A stretch of 8,455 nucleotides of DNA from Acidobacteriota bacterium. Its GTDB lineage: Bacteria > Acidobacteriota > Blastocatellia > Pyrinomonadales > Pyrinomonadaceae. This document shows positions 1-5,487 of this stretch, piece after piece. The translations under genes and the position numbers were made by a program. Numbering within the stretch: the stretch's first letter is position 1; each line of letters begins with the position of its first letter. The notes beneath the pieces were generated by a model. The model did not search any database and was not told where the DNA came from. It saw only the letters and a program-made list of their open reading frames with translations. The DNA is taken from NCBI GenBank assembly GCA_020199975.1, contig JAIVJP010000048.1, positions 1 to 8,455 on the forward strand. Direction: 5' to 3'.

Positions 1-25
1 GAAAAGATGAAGAGATTGACCCATC

Positions 26-192
26 TTACGCCCAAGGCGTTCGCTAAAAATATCGAACGAAGTAACGCCGAGTTGGCGAACGTGGCGCGAACAAGCTCGC
101 GAACTCTTTCAGAGTTTAAACTGCTTATTTGAGAATCTTATCCCAGGGTTGAGGCAACCCTGGGCTGCAATTAGCGAACGCCTTCGGCGTAA
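26..192. repeat. Composite palindromic element bounded by 22-nt inverted repeats (MITE/REP-like)
   Basis: Positions 26-47 and 171-192 are inverted repeats that agree at 21 of 22 positions. Between and within them lie six short hairpins: 28-32/36-40, 66-69/75-78, 86-90/97-101, 102-107/111-116, 142-150/156-164 (a perfect 9-bp stem) and 178-182/186-190. No coding frame is evident inside. The terminal inverted repeats and absence of a transposase resemble a non-autonomous miniature element or a clustered REP (BIME) unit. I cannot tell from one copy whether it is mobile. It ends 19 nt before the Shine-Dalgarno of the DoxX-like gene, so it could also act as structured 5' leader RNA. The repeat structure is seen directly; its nature is inferred. 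Confidence 0.65.
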
Positions 193-223
193 AACGGGCC
201 AGCGGCCATGAAGGAGTTAGATC

Positions 224-616
224 ATGACGTACGTACTGTGGATCATTCAGGTGCTGCTGGCACTACTTTTTCTTTTCTCCGGCGGAACTAAGTTGGTCCT
301 GCCAATAGAGACGCTGATGTCTATGGGGTCGCCGAACGCGATAGCGTTGCCGGGGCTGTTCGTGCGGTTCATCGGCATTTGCGAGGTGCTCGGTGCGCTC
401 GGCCTGATTCTCCCCGGACTCCTGCGCATTCGGCCAGGCCTGACACCCCTGGCCGCCGTCGGACTGGTGATCATCATGATCGGAGCGACAGCGCTCACGT
501 TCGCGGCCGATGGTATCGCGATGGCGCTGCCGCCGCTCGTGGTGGGACTTCTTTCAGCTTTCGTCGCTTACGGCCGCTGGCGGCTGGCACCGCACCGCGA
601 TCGCTTAAGTGCCTAA
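224..616 (+). CDS. DoxX-like small integral membrane protein
   Basis: A 130-residue protein with four predicted membrane helices, at about residues 5-23, 42-64, 72-94 and 99-117. The first helix runs into an FSGGTKL segment typical of the DoxX/DoxX-like family. The length is normal for that family. The ATG is supported by AAGGAG at 211-216, seven bases upstream. DoxX-like proteins sit in the cytoplasmic membrane. Some are linked to redox or oxidative-stress functions, but most have no defined biochemical role, so none is assigned here. It heads a run of small same-strand genes (VOC, RibD-like, DUF1428, YCII), with 48 nt to the next start. A palindromic element lies immediately upstream. No promoter could be identified with confidence. 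Confidence 0.8.
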   Translation: MTYVLWIIQVLLALLFLFSGGTKLVLPIETLMSMGSPNAIALPGLFVRFIGICEVLGALGLILPGLLRIRPGLTPLAAVGLVIIMIGATALTFAADGIAMALPPLVVGLLSAFVAYGRWRLAPHRDRLSA

Positions 617-664
617 CATGCTTTTCTCAAGCACTGATCACCACTTAACCAAAGGAGCGGGACC

Positions 665-1072
665 ATGCAATTGAATCCATACCTCAGTTTCAACGGACAA
701 TGCGGAGCAGCGTTCAAGTTCTATCAGCAGTGTCTCGGTGGGAGTATCCAAATGATGGCATGGGGTGATTCGCCGATGTCCGATCAAGTGCCATCAGGAT
801 GGCGAGATAAGATCATTCACGCAACCTTGATCGTCGGAGAGACGGCGCTCCTGGGTGCTGACGCTCCCCCTGATCGCTATGAAACACCAAGAGGCTTTTC
901 CGTAACGATTCAGATCAACGACCCGGCAGAGGCAGATCGTATATTTCACGCATTGGCGGAGAATGGGACTGTGCAGATGCCGATCCAGCAAACCTTCTGG
1001 GCCGCCCTTTTCGGCATGTGCGTCGACCGATTCGGGATACCGTGGATGGTTAACTGCGGGCAAGCTGCGTAA
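665..1072 (+). CDS. PhnB-type VOC superfamily protein (glyoxalase/bleomycin-resistance fold)
   Basis: A 135-residue protein of the PhnB-like branch of the vicinal oxygen chelate superfamily. Visible hallmarks are the N-terminal PYLSFNGQC..AFKFYQQCLGG segment (residues 5-26), the central WRDKIIHATLIVG strand region (46-58) and the C-terminal FGMCVDRFGIPWMVN block (116-130). The length is typical of the family. The ATG has a strong AAAGGAG at 651-657. Family members are soluble cytoplasmic metal-dependent enzymes or binding proteins of very varied chemistry, so the substrate cannot be predicted. The old PhnB name does not imply a phosphonate role. It is probably co-transcribed with the DoxX-like gene. 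A 71-nt palindromic repeat begins five bases after its stop codon, roughly where a terminator might be expected. Confidence 0.85.
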   Translation: MQLNPYLSFNGQCGAAFKFYQQCLGGSIQMMAWGDSPMSDQVPSGWRDKIIHATLIVGETALLGADAPPDRYETPRGFSVTIQINDPAEADRIFHALAENGTVQMPIQQTFWAALFGMCVDRFGIPWMVNCGQAA

Positions 1073-1076
1073 TAAG

Positions 1077-1147
1077 TTGTAGGGGCGTCTCTCCGTGGGC
1101 GCCCCGGGTTGCGGTGGCGAGGGCACCCACTTAGGGACGCCCTACAA
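1077..1147. repeat. 71-nt palindromic repeat element (REP/MITE-like)
   Basis: The left arm (1077-1104) and right arm (1121-1147) pair over about 27 positions with one single-base bulge and about four mismatches, around a 16-nt loop (1105-1120). The outer eight bases, TTGTAGGG on the left and CCCTACAA on the right, are perfect. An alternative inner hairpin pairs GGGGCG (1082-1087) with CGCCCC (1100-1105). The GTAGGGGCG...CGCCC...CCCTAC pattern resembles dispersed palindromic repeats found in many bacterial genomes (recalled from general knowledge, not searched). It lies between the PhnB-like gene and the reductase pseudogene. It lacks the T-run of a standard intrinsic terminator, although the RNA hairpin could still stabilise an upstream 3' end. 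Confidence 0.75.
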
Positions 1148-1165
1148 ACCGACGAAGGTTGTGTT

Positions 1166-1589
1166 ATGGGAAAAGTTACTTCAGATATGTCGATGTCACT
1201 GGATGGTTTTATCACTGGCCCAAACGATGAGGTTGAGAATCCCCTGGGCGATGGCGGTGACCGGCTCCATCAATGGGTGTAGGACCTCGCATGTTGCGCC
1301 AGCTCCACGGCCAGTCTGGCGGCAAGACCAATCGTGATTTATTGTTACCCATGAGGCTAAAGAAAAGGTGACTAGGGAAGGAGGAACGACTTATACCTTC
1401 GTCACTGAAGGTATCGAAAGCGCCCTTCAGCAAGCGAGGGCAGCCGCCGGTAACAAAGATGTCTCGGTAGCACGTGGCGCGAATATCGTTCACCAGTTCC
1501 TAAGAGCCGGACTTCTTGACGAATTGCAGATTCACCTCGCGGGCTACGATTTCATATTGCATGATCCTGGGGCTCACGCCCCAGGCTGA
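1166..1589 (+). pseudogene. Degraded RibD C-terminal/DHFR-fold reductase pseudogene
   Basis: Pieces of one dihydrofolate-reductase-like (RibD C-terminal domain) protein appear in order but in three frames. The N-terminus at 1166-1279 has the family opening MSMSLDGFITGPNDEV and ends at a TAG at 1280-1282, where relatives usually have a Tyr codon. The next piece, read from about 1294 in the -1 frame, gives LRQLHGQSGGKTNRD, as if one base had been lost. From about 1338 a third frame gives FIVTHEAKEKVTREGG and continues through the family segments TFVTEGIESALQQA and DELQIHL to about 1545. The usual stretch of roughly 35-40 residues between NRD and the VTHE strand is missing. So is everything after DELQIHL, where a VPVLLG-type strand normally follows. 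The last codons and the TGA at 1587-1589 come from a palindromic repeat. Live members are NADPH-dependent-reductase-like proteins about 180-220 residues long. This copy cannot encode one. Confidence 0.85.
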
Positions 1590-1610
1590 TGCTGTCACCT
1601 GCTTCGCAGG
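1566..1610. repeat. Twin-hairpin palindromic repeat, same layout as 142-190
   Basis: A perfect 8-bp stem (1566-1573 with 1578-1585, loop TCAC) is followed after 12 nt by a 5-bp stem with a TTC loop (1598-1602 with 1606-1610). The right half of the first element in this window has the same plan: a 9-bp stem with CCAGGG/CCCTGG core (142-164), 13 nt, then a 5-bp stem with a TTC loop (178-190). In both, the first stem is followed by CTG. The similarity is in architecture and short motifs rather than long identity, which fits a REP-like family whose stems co-vary. This copy supplies the terminal codons and stop of the upstream pseudogene, so it appears to have arrived at, or been left by, the event that removed that gene's 3' end. 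Confidence 0.65.
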
Positions 1611-1635
1611 CTCACTCAAACCACTAGGAGTATTT

Positions 1636-1995
1636 ATGCGATACGTTGATGGATTTGTTTTACCTGTCCCGATGAAGAACCTGCAGCTCTACCGCAGCAT
1701 CGCCCAGAAGGCGGGGAAAATCTGGCGGGAGCACGGCGCGCTCGAGTACATCGAGGCCGTGGCCGATGACCTCGATGTAAAGTTTGGCGTTTCGTTCACT
1801 CGAACGATCAAGCCCAAGCCCGGCGAGACGGTGGTGATCTCGTTTATCGTTTTCAAGTCGCGCGCCGCTCGCGACCGCGTGAACGCAAAGGTGATGAAAG
1901 ACCCGCGCATGAAGAAGATGATGGAGAAGGGACCGATGCCCTTCGACGTCAAGCGCATGGTCTACGGCGGTTTCAAGCTCCTGGTCGACTTGTAG
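1636..1995 (+). CDS. DUF1428 family protein
   Basis: A 119-residue protein matching the DUF1428 (YbaA-like) family over its whole length. Visible hallmarks are the YVDGFVLPVP opening (residues 3-12), the central GVSFTRTIKPKPGETVVISFIVF block, the RDRVNAKVMKDPRMKK helix and the C-terminal PFDVKRMVYGGFKLLVDL strand. Members are small soluble proteins with a dimeric alpha/beta-barrel-like fold and no established biochemical function. I chose the ATG at 1636 because AGGAG (1626-1630) stands five bases upstream and the protein then begins at the conserved motif. A start at 1516 in the same frame would read through the pseudogene and the repeat. It lies 25 nt after the twin-hairpin repeat and 9 nt before the YCII fragment. 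DUF1428 genes often occur with VOC, YCII and DoxX-like genes, as here. Confidence 0.88.
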   Translation: MRYVDGFVLPVPMKNLQLYRSIAQKAGKIWREHGALEYIEAVADDLDVKFGVSFTRTIKPKPGETVVISFIVFKSRAARDRVNAKVMKDPRMKKMMEKGPMPFDVKRMVYGGFKLLVDL

Positions 1996-2004
1996 GGCGT
2001 ACTC

Positions 2005-2160
2005 ATGAAATACATCTTGCTTATTCATCACGACGAGGCCCTGGACGACGACGAGCGACAGCATTTGCTGAAGGAGTCCGTGCAGCTCGCGAATCAGCTT
2101 CACGAGAACCGACAGTACCTGGACGCTGCGCCACTACAACCAACTTTTACTAGGAGGTAA
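2005..2160 (+). pseudogene. Truncated YCII/DGPF-domain protein, N-terminal fragment
   Basis: The 51-codon frame starting at ATG 2005 begins MKYILLIHHDEA and runs to ALQPT-like residues (APLQPTFTRR), matching the first 45 or so residues of YCII-related (DGPF) proteins, which are usually about 110-130 residues. The reading frame then ends abruptly. The absent part would carry the DGPF..ETKE core and the second half of the ferredoxin-like fold. The frame's TAA (2158-2160) directly abuts the AGGAGG (2152-2157) of the following VOC gene. This suggests that a deletion joined the YCII 5' half to the upstream region of the VOC gene. It might still be translated, and passage of ribosomes could couple to the next gene, but a folded YCII domain is unlikely. 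No strong Shine-Dalgarno precedes it (GTAGGGCG at 1992-1999 is weak). Confidence 0.75.
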
Positions 2161-2164
2161 ACTC

Positions 2165-2548
2165 ATGTTGAAAGAGTCAAAGGCATTTAGCAGTTTTTCA
2201 GTGGACGACCTTAAAACAGCGAAGGAATTCTACGGCCAAAAACTCGGGCTGGAAGTTTCCGAAACGAATGAAGGCCTGGGGCTGCAAGTCACCGGCGGTG
2301 GTGAGATATTCATATACCCCAAGGCCAACCACACTCCAGCAACCTTCACTGTTCTTAATTTTCCCGTAGACGATATTGAGCAAGCTGTAGACGAGCTTGG
2401 TAGGTGTGGCGTACAGTTCGAGTCGTACGAGGGAGAGATGAAGACGGACAAAAAGGGCATCTTTCGAGGTGCAGCCCGCGGCGAGGGTCCGAACATTGCC
2501 TGGTTCAAAGACCCGGCCGGTAATATCCTGTCCGTCCTTGAACAGTAG
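2165..2548 (+). CDS. VOC family protein (glyoxalase/dioxygenase-like)
   Basis: A 127-residue single VOC module. The N-terminal half has AFSSFSVDDLKTAKEFYGQK (residues 7-26), typical of the first beta-alpha-beta unit. The second half has VLNFPVDDIEQAVDELGRCGV (63-83) and ends in the family signature WFKDPAGNILSVLEQ (113-127), whose Glu126 sits at the usual metal-ligand position. The start is fixed by AGGAGG at 2152-2157, one of the strongest ribosome-binding sites in the window. Proteins of this branch include glyoxalases, dioxygenases and antibiotic-binding proteins. The ligand cannot be predicted from sequence alone. It is the last gene of the left-hand + strand cluster and converges on the membrane-anchored hypothetical gene, with 84 nt between stop codons and no clear terminator. 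Confidence 0.88.
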   Translation: MLKESKAFSSFSVDDLKTAKEFYGQKLGLEVSETNEGLGLQVTGGGEIFIYPKANHTPATFTVLNFPVDDIEQAVDELGRCGVQFESYEGEMKTDKKGIFRGAARGEGPNIAWFKDPAGNILSVLEQ

Positions 2549-2632
2549 CAGTAACCTATACAGATGTATCAGGTACGACCTTAGAAGTGAACCTTATGAA
2601 GATACTCTGCGCGTTTAAATGGTTGTGGAAGC

Positions 2633-3019
2633 CTACTCGATTCGGACGCCACGATTCATCGCTATGCCCCGCGCTTTCATGACCACGTCATCATCGATGA
2701 CTTCCTCGCCGGCGTTCCACGCTGCTACCTCCTCCGCCGGCCGGCCAAGTGCGAGGGCGAGTCTTTCGTCGCTGGCCTGGAATGCACGATCGCGCAGGTT
2801 GCGCAGGATCTGTGCAGCTTCATCCTGGCCCGTGCCCCGGTCATCAACGGGTTGATCAGGGAGACTCCGGGATAGAGATTTCTCCTTGCGCCCACCGAGC
2901 GCTTTCGAGAGCAAATACGTTAAAACCGCTCCTAACCCCAGGCCGCCCACAACGATTCCCACTCGGCGAAGCCCCCAAGTTCCATTGGTTATTGCTCGCG
3001 GGTTTTCTCTGTTATCCAT
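2633..3019 (-). CDS. Conserved-looking membrane-anchored hypothetical protein
   Basis: A 128-residue protein that I cannot place in a named family. A short charged N-terminus (residues 1-18) precedes one hydrophobic Gly-rich segment (about 20-42, VGIVVGGLGLGAVLTYLLSKALGG), then a basic patch and a Pro/Asp linker (44-65). The C-terminal region (66-128) looks helical and soluble. The part around DERLALALGRPAEEVAAWNAGEEVIDDDVV is reminiscent of the small helical repeats of HTH-type domains, but I would not claim DNA binding. Topology is probably one membrane anchor with the C-terminal domain in the cytoplasm, by the positive-inside rule (inference). The ATG has AAGGA on the minus strand (3027-3031). 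The gene stands alone: convergent with the VOC gene and divergent from the 144-residue hypothetical gene. Confidence 0.65.
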   Translation of the reverse strand: MDNRENPRAITNGTWGLRRVGIVVGGLGLGAVLTYLLSKALGGRKEKSLSRSLPDQPVDDRGTGQDEAAQILRNLRDRAFQASDERLALALGRPAEEVAAWNAGEEVIDDDVVMKARGIAMNRGVRIE

Positions 3020-3347
3020 TCCTGAATCCTTTCTTTTACCTCAAATCTGTATCCTGCCCCTAAGGCGATGGCGGCTGATATGAAAACATGCACAACGATC
3101 CTCCAGGCCGGGAGCAAACGCGCTCGCTCTGTACGGTTTCAAGTAAACTCAGTAAGGCCGAGTGCAACTGAAGCAAGTTGTTTGCCATGCGATAGCGCGC
3201 CCGAGGGAAATTAGAAAAAGAAGGTGCTTGTCCCCATGCCTTGACTTTGATAAAAGTAAGCCAGAGATTGGGTTCGCGTGCGCGCGCAAGGCATTTCTGA
3301 ACGCCGCACATCTCACGACCACTTACTTACCTGACGAGGTACTAAAC
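3020..3347. other. 328-nt divergent intergenic region
   Basis: This spacer separates two genes transcribed away from each other, so it should carry both promoters. A possible + strand promoter is TTGTCC (3228-3233), 17 nt, TAAAAG (3251-3256), four of six matches in each box. TTGACT at 3241 has no convincing partner at the normal spacing. I found no good minus-strand promoter by eye. A + frame stays open from GTG 3162, but the residues before the Met at 3348 are Cys/Arg-rich and lack domain-like character, so I treat them as noncoding. No repeat like the left-hand palindromes is present. Confidence 0.4.
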
Positions 3348-3782
3348 ATGATTTCGCAAACATCACCTCTTGCTCGTCTCGTCGAAACTGACTCAGGCAT
3401 CGGCGAGAGCTATCGACATATAACCAAGAGCGTTACACCTGGCAAACTGCTCGAACTTTCTGAAGCCACTATCAAATGGTACGAAGTTTACCCGCAAGAT
3501 CGACCAGTGCCTGACGAGATCAAACGACTGGCCCGCGCTTGTATAACGACGACGCCGCTGGAAATTCCCGGCCTCGGATTCTTACTTCTTCATCGCTGCG
3601 GGCAAGACTTCTACTTCCTTATCGTCTGCACCTGGCGTAACAACAATGAGCTTTGGGAAACCGTCTTTTACAAGGATGGTAACGCGATGTCGGAGTTTGC
3701 GGCGTTTCCGCGTGAGGGAAGTCACAAGCCTACGCTGTGCGTGTGGGAAATGGCTCCCGTGTGGCACGAGCAGCAAGCTTGA
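3348..3782 (+). CDS. Hypothetical protein, 144 residues
   Basis: I do not recognise a named domain. The protein looks like a genuine globular cytoplasmic protein: no signal peptide or long hydrophobic helix, and a mix of predicted strands and helices. Conspicuous segments are GIGESYRHITKSVTPGKLLELSEATIKWYEV (residues 17-47), PVPDEIKRLARAC (53-65), the hydrophobic/aromatic core GLGFLLLHRCGQDFYFLIVCTWRNNNELWETVFYKDG (75-111) and the Trp-rich tail CVWEMAPVWHEQQA (131-144). I chose the ATG at 3348 because GAGGT (3336-3340) lies seven bases upstream. An in-frame GTG at 3162 would add 62 unconvincing residues. The ending right after VWHEQQA is abrupt, so a small C-terminal truncation is possible. 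It stands between a divergent hypothetical gene and the ffh promoter, with no functional hint from neighbours. Confidence 0.65.
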   Translation: MISQTSPLARLVETDSGIGESYRHITKSVTPGKLLELSEATIKWYEVYPQDRPVPDEIKRLARACITTTPLEIPGLGFLLLHRCGQDFYFLIVCTWRNNNELWETVFYKDGNAMSEFAAFPREGSHKPTLCVWEMAPVWHEQQA

Positions 3783-3832
3783 CGCCGAACATCAATTGAA
3801 ACTGACCTACTACCAACAGAACAGTCGTTACC

Positions 3833-3861
3833 TTGACACTATTTAGGGCGGCCGCTATCCT
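3833..3861 (+). promoter_or_regulatory. Sigma70-type promoter for the ffh operon
   Basis: A perfect -35 box TTGACA (3833-3838), a 17-nt spacer and a -10 box TATCCT (3856-3861, four of six matches). Transcription would start near 3868, giving a leader of about 36 nt before the ffh ATG. It is the only strong housekeeping-type promoter I see upstream of the translation operon, and it fits constitutive, growth-linked expression. No operator is evident. Confidence 0.7.
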
Positions 3862-3903
3862 TTCCGTTTCCGTCATTAGCGCGGAACTTCGCCTATATGC
3901 TCT

Positions 3904-5406
3904 ATGTTTGAGTCGCTGTCGGACAAGCTTAAGCGGACTTTGAAGAATCTTCGCGGCGAAGGCGTGCTGACGAAGGAACATGTAGACGCCGCTCTCCGCG
4001 AAATCCGCCTGGCGCTCCTGGAAGCCGATGTTAACTATAAAGTTGCGAAAGACTTTATTGCTTCTGTTAAGGAGAAGGCCGAGGGACAGCAAGTCTGGCA
4101 GGAGCTCAAGCCTTCTGATCAGGTAGTTAAGATTGTTTACGACGAACTTGTTGAATTGCTGGGCGGCCAATCGTCGCGTCTGGTCTTTACGAAGCAGATT
4201 CCGAATGTGGTCATGATTGTCGGCCTGCAAGGCTCCGGCAAAACCACTTCGACGGGAAAGATCGCGCGCTGGATTGCCAAAAACCAGGAACGCAAGCCGC
4301 TATTGCTTTCAGTTGACGTCTATCGTCCGGCAGCGCGCGAGCAGTTAAGGGTAATTGCTAAGGCCACTGGCCAACAGATCTTTGAACAGTCTGAAACCAA
4401 TGACCCGCTCACGCTGGTGCGGGAAGCTTATAAGCATGCACAGCAAACCGGTTTCGACACTCTGCTGATTGATACCGCCGGCCGGCTTCACATCGATGAA
4501 GAGTTGATGGACGAGTTGGTCAGGATTAAGAACGAAACGCATCCGGTAGAAATACTATTTGTGGCTGACGCCATGACAGGTCAGGATGCGGTTCGGTCCG
4601 CGGAAGAGTTTCACCAGCGCGTCGGCATCACCGGCATTGTGCTGACGAAGATGGACGGTGACGCCCGTGGCGGTGCGGCTCTTTCCATCAAGCAGGTTAC
4701 CGGTCAGCCGGTAAAGTTTGTTGGCGTCGGGGAAAAATATGATGCGCTAGAACCTTTCTATCCCGACCGCATTGCTCAACGAATCCTGGGAATGGGCGAC
4801 GTATTGTCGCTGATTGAGGAAGTACAGTCCAAGGTAGACCAGGATGAGGCAGAGGAACAACTCAAGAAGCTCCAGAAGAATGAGTTTACTCTCGACGACT
4901 TTCGCTCGCAGCTTCGGCAGGTAAAGAAGCTCGGGTCTTTCTCAAAGATAATGAAGCTACTGCCCGATCAGCTTCTCGGCGGCGTGGGAATGCCGCAGCT
5001 GAATGACGAACAAGCCACGCTAATGGAGAAAGAGTTGAAACGCACCGAATCAATTATCGATTCGATGACCTGGCAGGAGCGCACGGATCATAAGATTCTA
5101 AATGCCAATCGGCGCCGGCGGATCGCGCGCGGGTCCGGAACCTCGGTCGCGGAAGTGAATCAGCTGATCAAGCAGTACACCGAGATGCGTCAGATGATGC
5201 GCCAGCTTTCCGGTTCCGGATTGTTCGGCGGGGGCGGTTTCGGGGGTGGTTTGAAGGGCAAGATGATGAAGCGTATGGCCGGTATGGCTGGCATGCCTGA
5301 CCTGAGCGGTATGGGCGGGAATGGTGGTGAACCCGCATTGTCCGCATTACCAGCAGGTCCATCAAGAAAGAAGCTGAAGAAGAAAAAGAAGAAAAGGCGA
5401 CGGTGA
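3904..5406 (+). CDS. ffh: Signal recognition particle GTPase Ffh (SRP54)
   Basis: This 500-residue protein binds signal sequences of nascent membrane and secreted proteins, pairs with 4.5S/6S SRP RNA and delivers ribosomes to FtsY at the membrane. The N domain covers about 1-90. The G domain shows the P-loop GLQGSGKTTST (107-117), DVYRPAAREQL (138-148), DTAGRLH (190-196), TKMDGDARGG (248-257) and the closing GVGEKYDAL (274-282). The M domain (about 305-435) includes LGSFSKIMKLLP and the SRP-RNA-binding helices ILNANRRRRIARGSGTS (398-414), followed by a Met-rich stretch. All key motifs are intact. The tail is unusual: a Gly/Met-rich linker (438-477) ending in an almost pure Lys/Arg run (488-500). 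No clear Shine-Dalgarno precedes the ATG. A five-codon frame (ATG 3897, TGA 3909-3911) overlaps it. It is first in the operon. Confidence 0.97.
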   Translation: MFESLSDKLKRTLKNLRGEGVLTKEHVDAALREIRLALLEADVNYKVAKDFIASVKEKAEGQQVWQELKPSDQVVKIVYDELVELLGGQSSRLVFTKQIPNVVMIVGLQGSGKTTSTGKIARWIAKNQERKPLLLSVDVYRPAAREQLRVIAKATGQQIFEQSETNDPLTLVREAYKHAQQTGFDTLLIDTAGRLHIDEELMDELVRIKNETHPVEILFVADAMTGQDAVRSAEEFHQRVGITGIVLTKMDGDARGGAALSIKQVTGQPVKFVGVGEKYDALEPFYPDRIAQRILGMGDVLSLIEEVQSKVDQDEAEEQLKKLQKNEFTLDDFRSQLRQVKKLGSFSKIMKLLPDQLLGGVGMPQLNDEQATLMEKELKRTESIIDSMTWQERTDHKILNANRRRRIARGSGTSVAEVNQLIKQYTEMRQMMRQLSGSGLFGGGGFGGGLKGKMMKRMAGMAGMPDLSGMGGNGGEPALSALPAGPSRKKLKKKKKKRRR

Positions 5407-5487
5407 TAGATAAGCAGGAGAAAGAGCAGCAGGATTTATCAGCAAGCTTATCAGGTAAGGGAATTGATTACAGCGGAGGTGACTATT
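5407..5487 (+). promoter_or_regulatory. ffh-rpsP spacer with the rpsP ribosome-binding site
   Basis: An 81-nt purine-rich gap between ffh and rpsP. GGAGGT (5475-5480) stands seven bases before the TTG at 5488 and decides that start. No terminator hairpin is visible, so read-through from ffh is expected. Confidence 0.6.

Noticed and set aside
1..223. CRISPR-like array or tRNA in the hairpin-rich leader
   Set aside because: The hairpins differ in sequence and spacing with no regular repeat-spacer pattern, and no cloverleaf or T-arm motif is present.
1095..1337. 80-codon frame across the palindrome and pseudogene
   Set aside because: It starts inside the palindromic repeat and is out of frame with the recognised reductase fragments.
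1660..2103. 147-codon minus-strand frame opposite DUF1428 and the YCII stub
   Set aside because: It is a shadow of the two recognised + strand families, with a His/Leu/Val-rich composition typical of antisense frames.
2554..2574. Imperfect hairpin after the second VOC gene as an intrinsic terminator
   Set aside because: The stem is AT-rich with a bulge and no T-run follows, so it is too weak to call.
2596..2682. A 28-codon + strand frame (starts MKILCAFKWLWKP) between the convergent genes
   Set aside because: It overlaps the 3' end of the minus-strand gene, has only a weak Shine-Dalgarno and resembles no family I know. Chance is more likely.
3162..3347. N-terminal extension of the 144-residue hypothetical protein from GTG 3162
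   Set aside because: No ribosome-binding site, Cys/Arg-rich non-domain-like sequence, and a good Shine-Dalgarno precedes the ATG at 3348.
3897..3911. Mini-frame MLYV overlapping the ffh start
   Set aside because: Four codons with no Shine-Dalgarno; most simply a chance ATG.
3730..4230. 166-codon minus-strand frame over the ffh promoter and 5' end
   Set aside because: It is antisense to conserved ffh codons and to the promoter, with no family resemblance.
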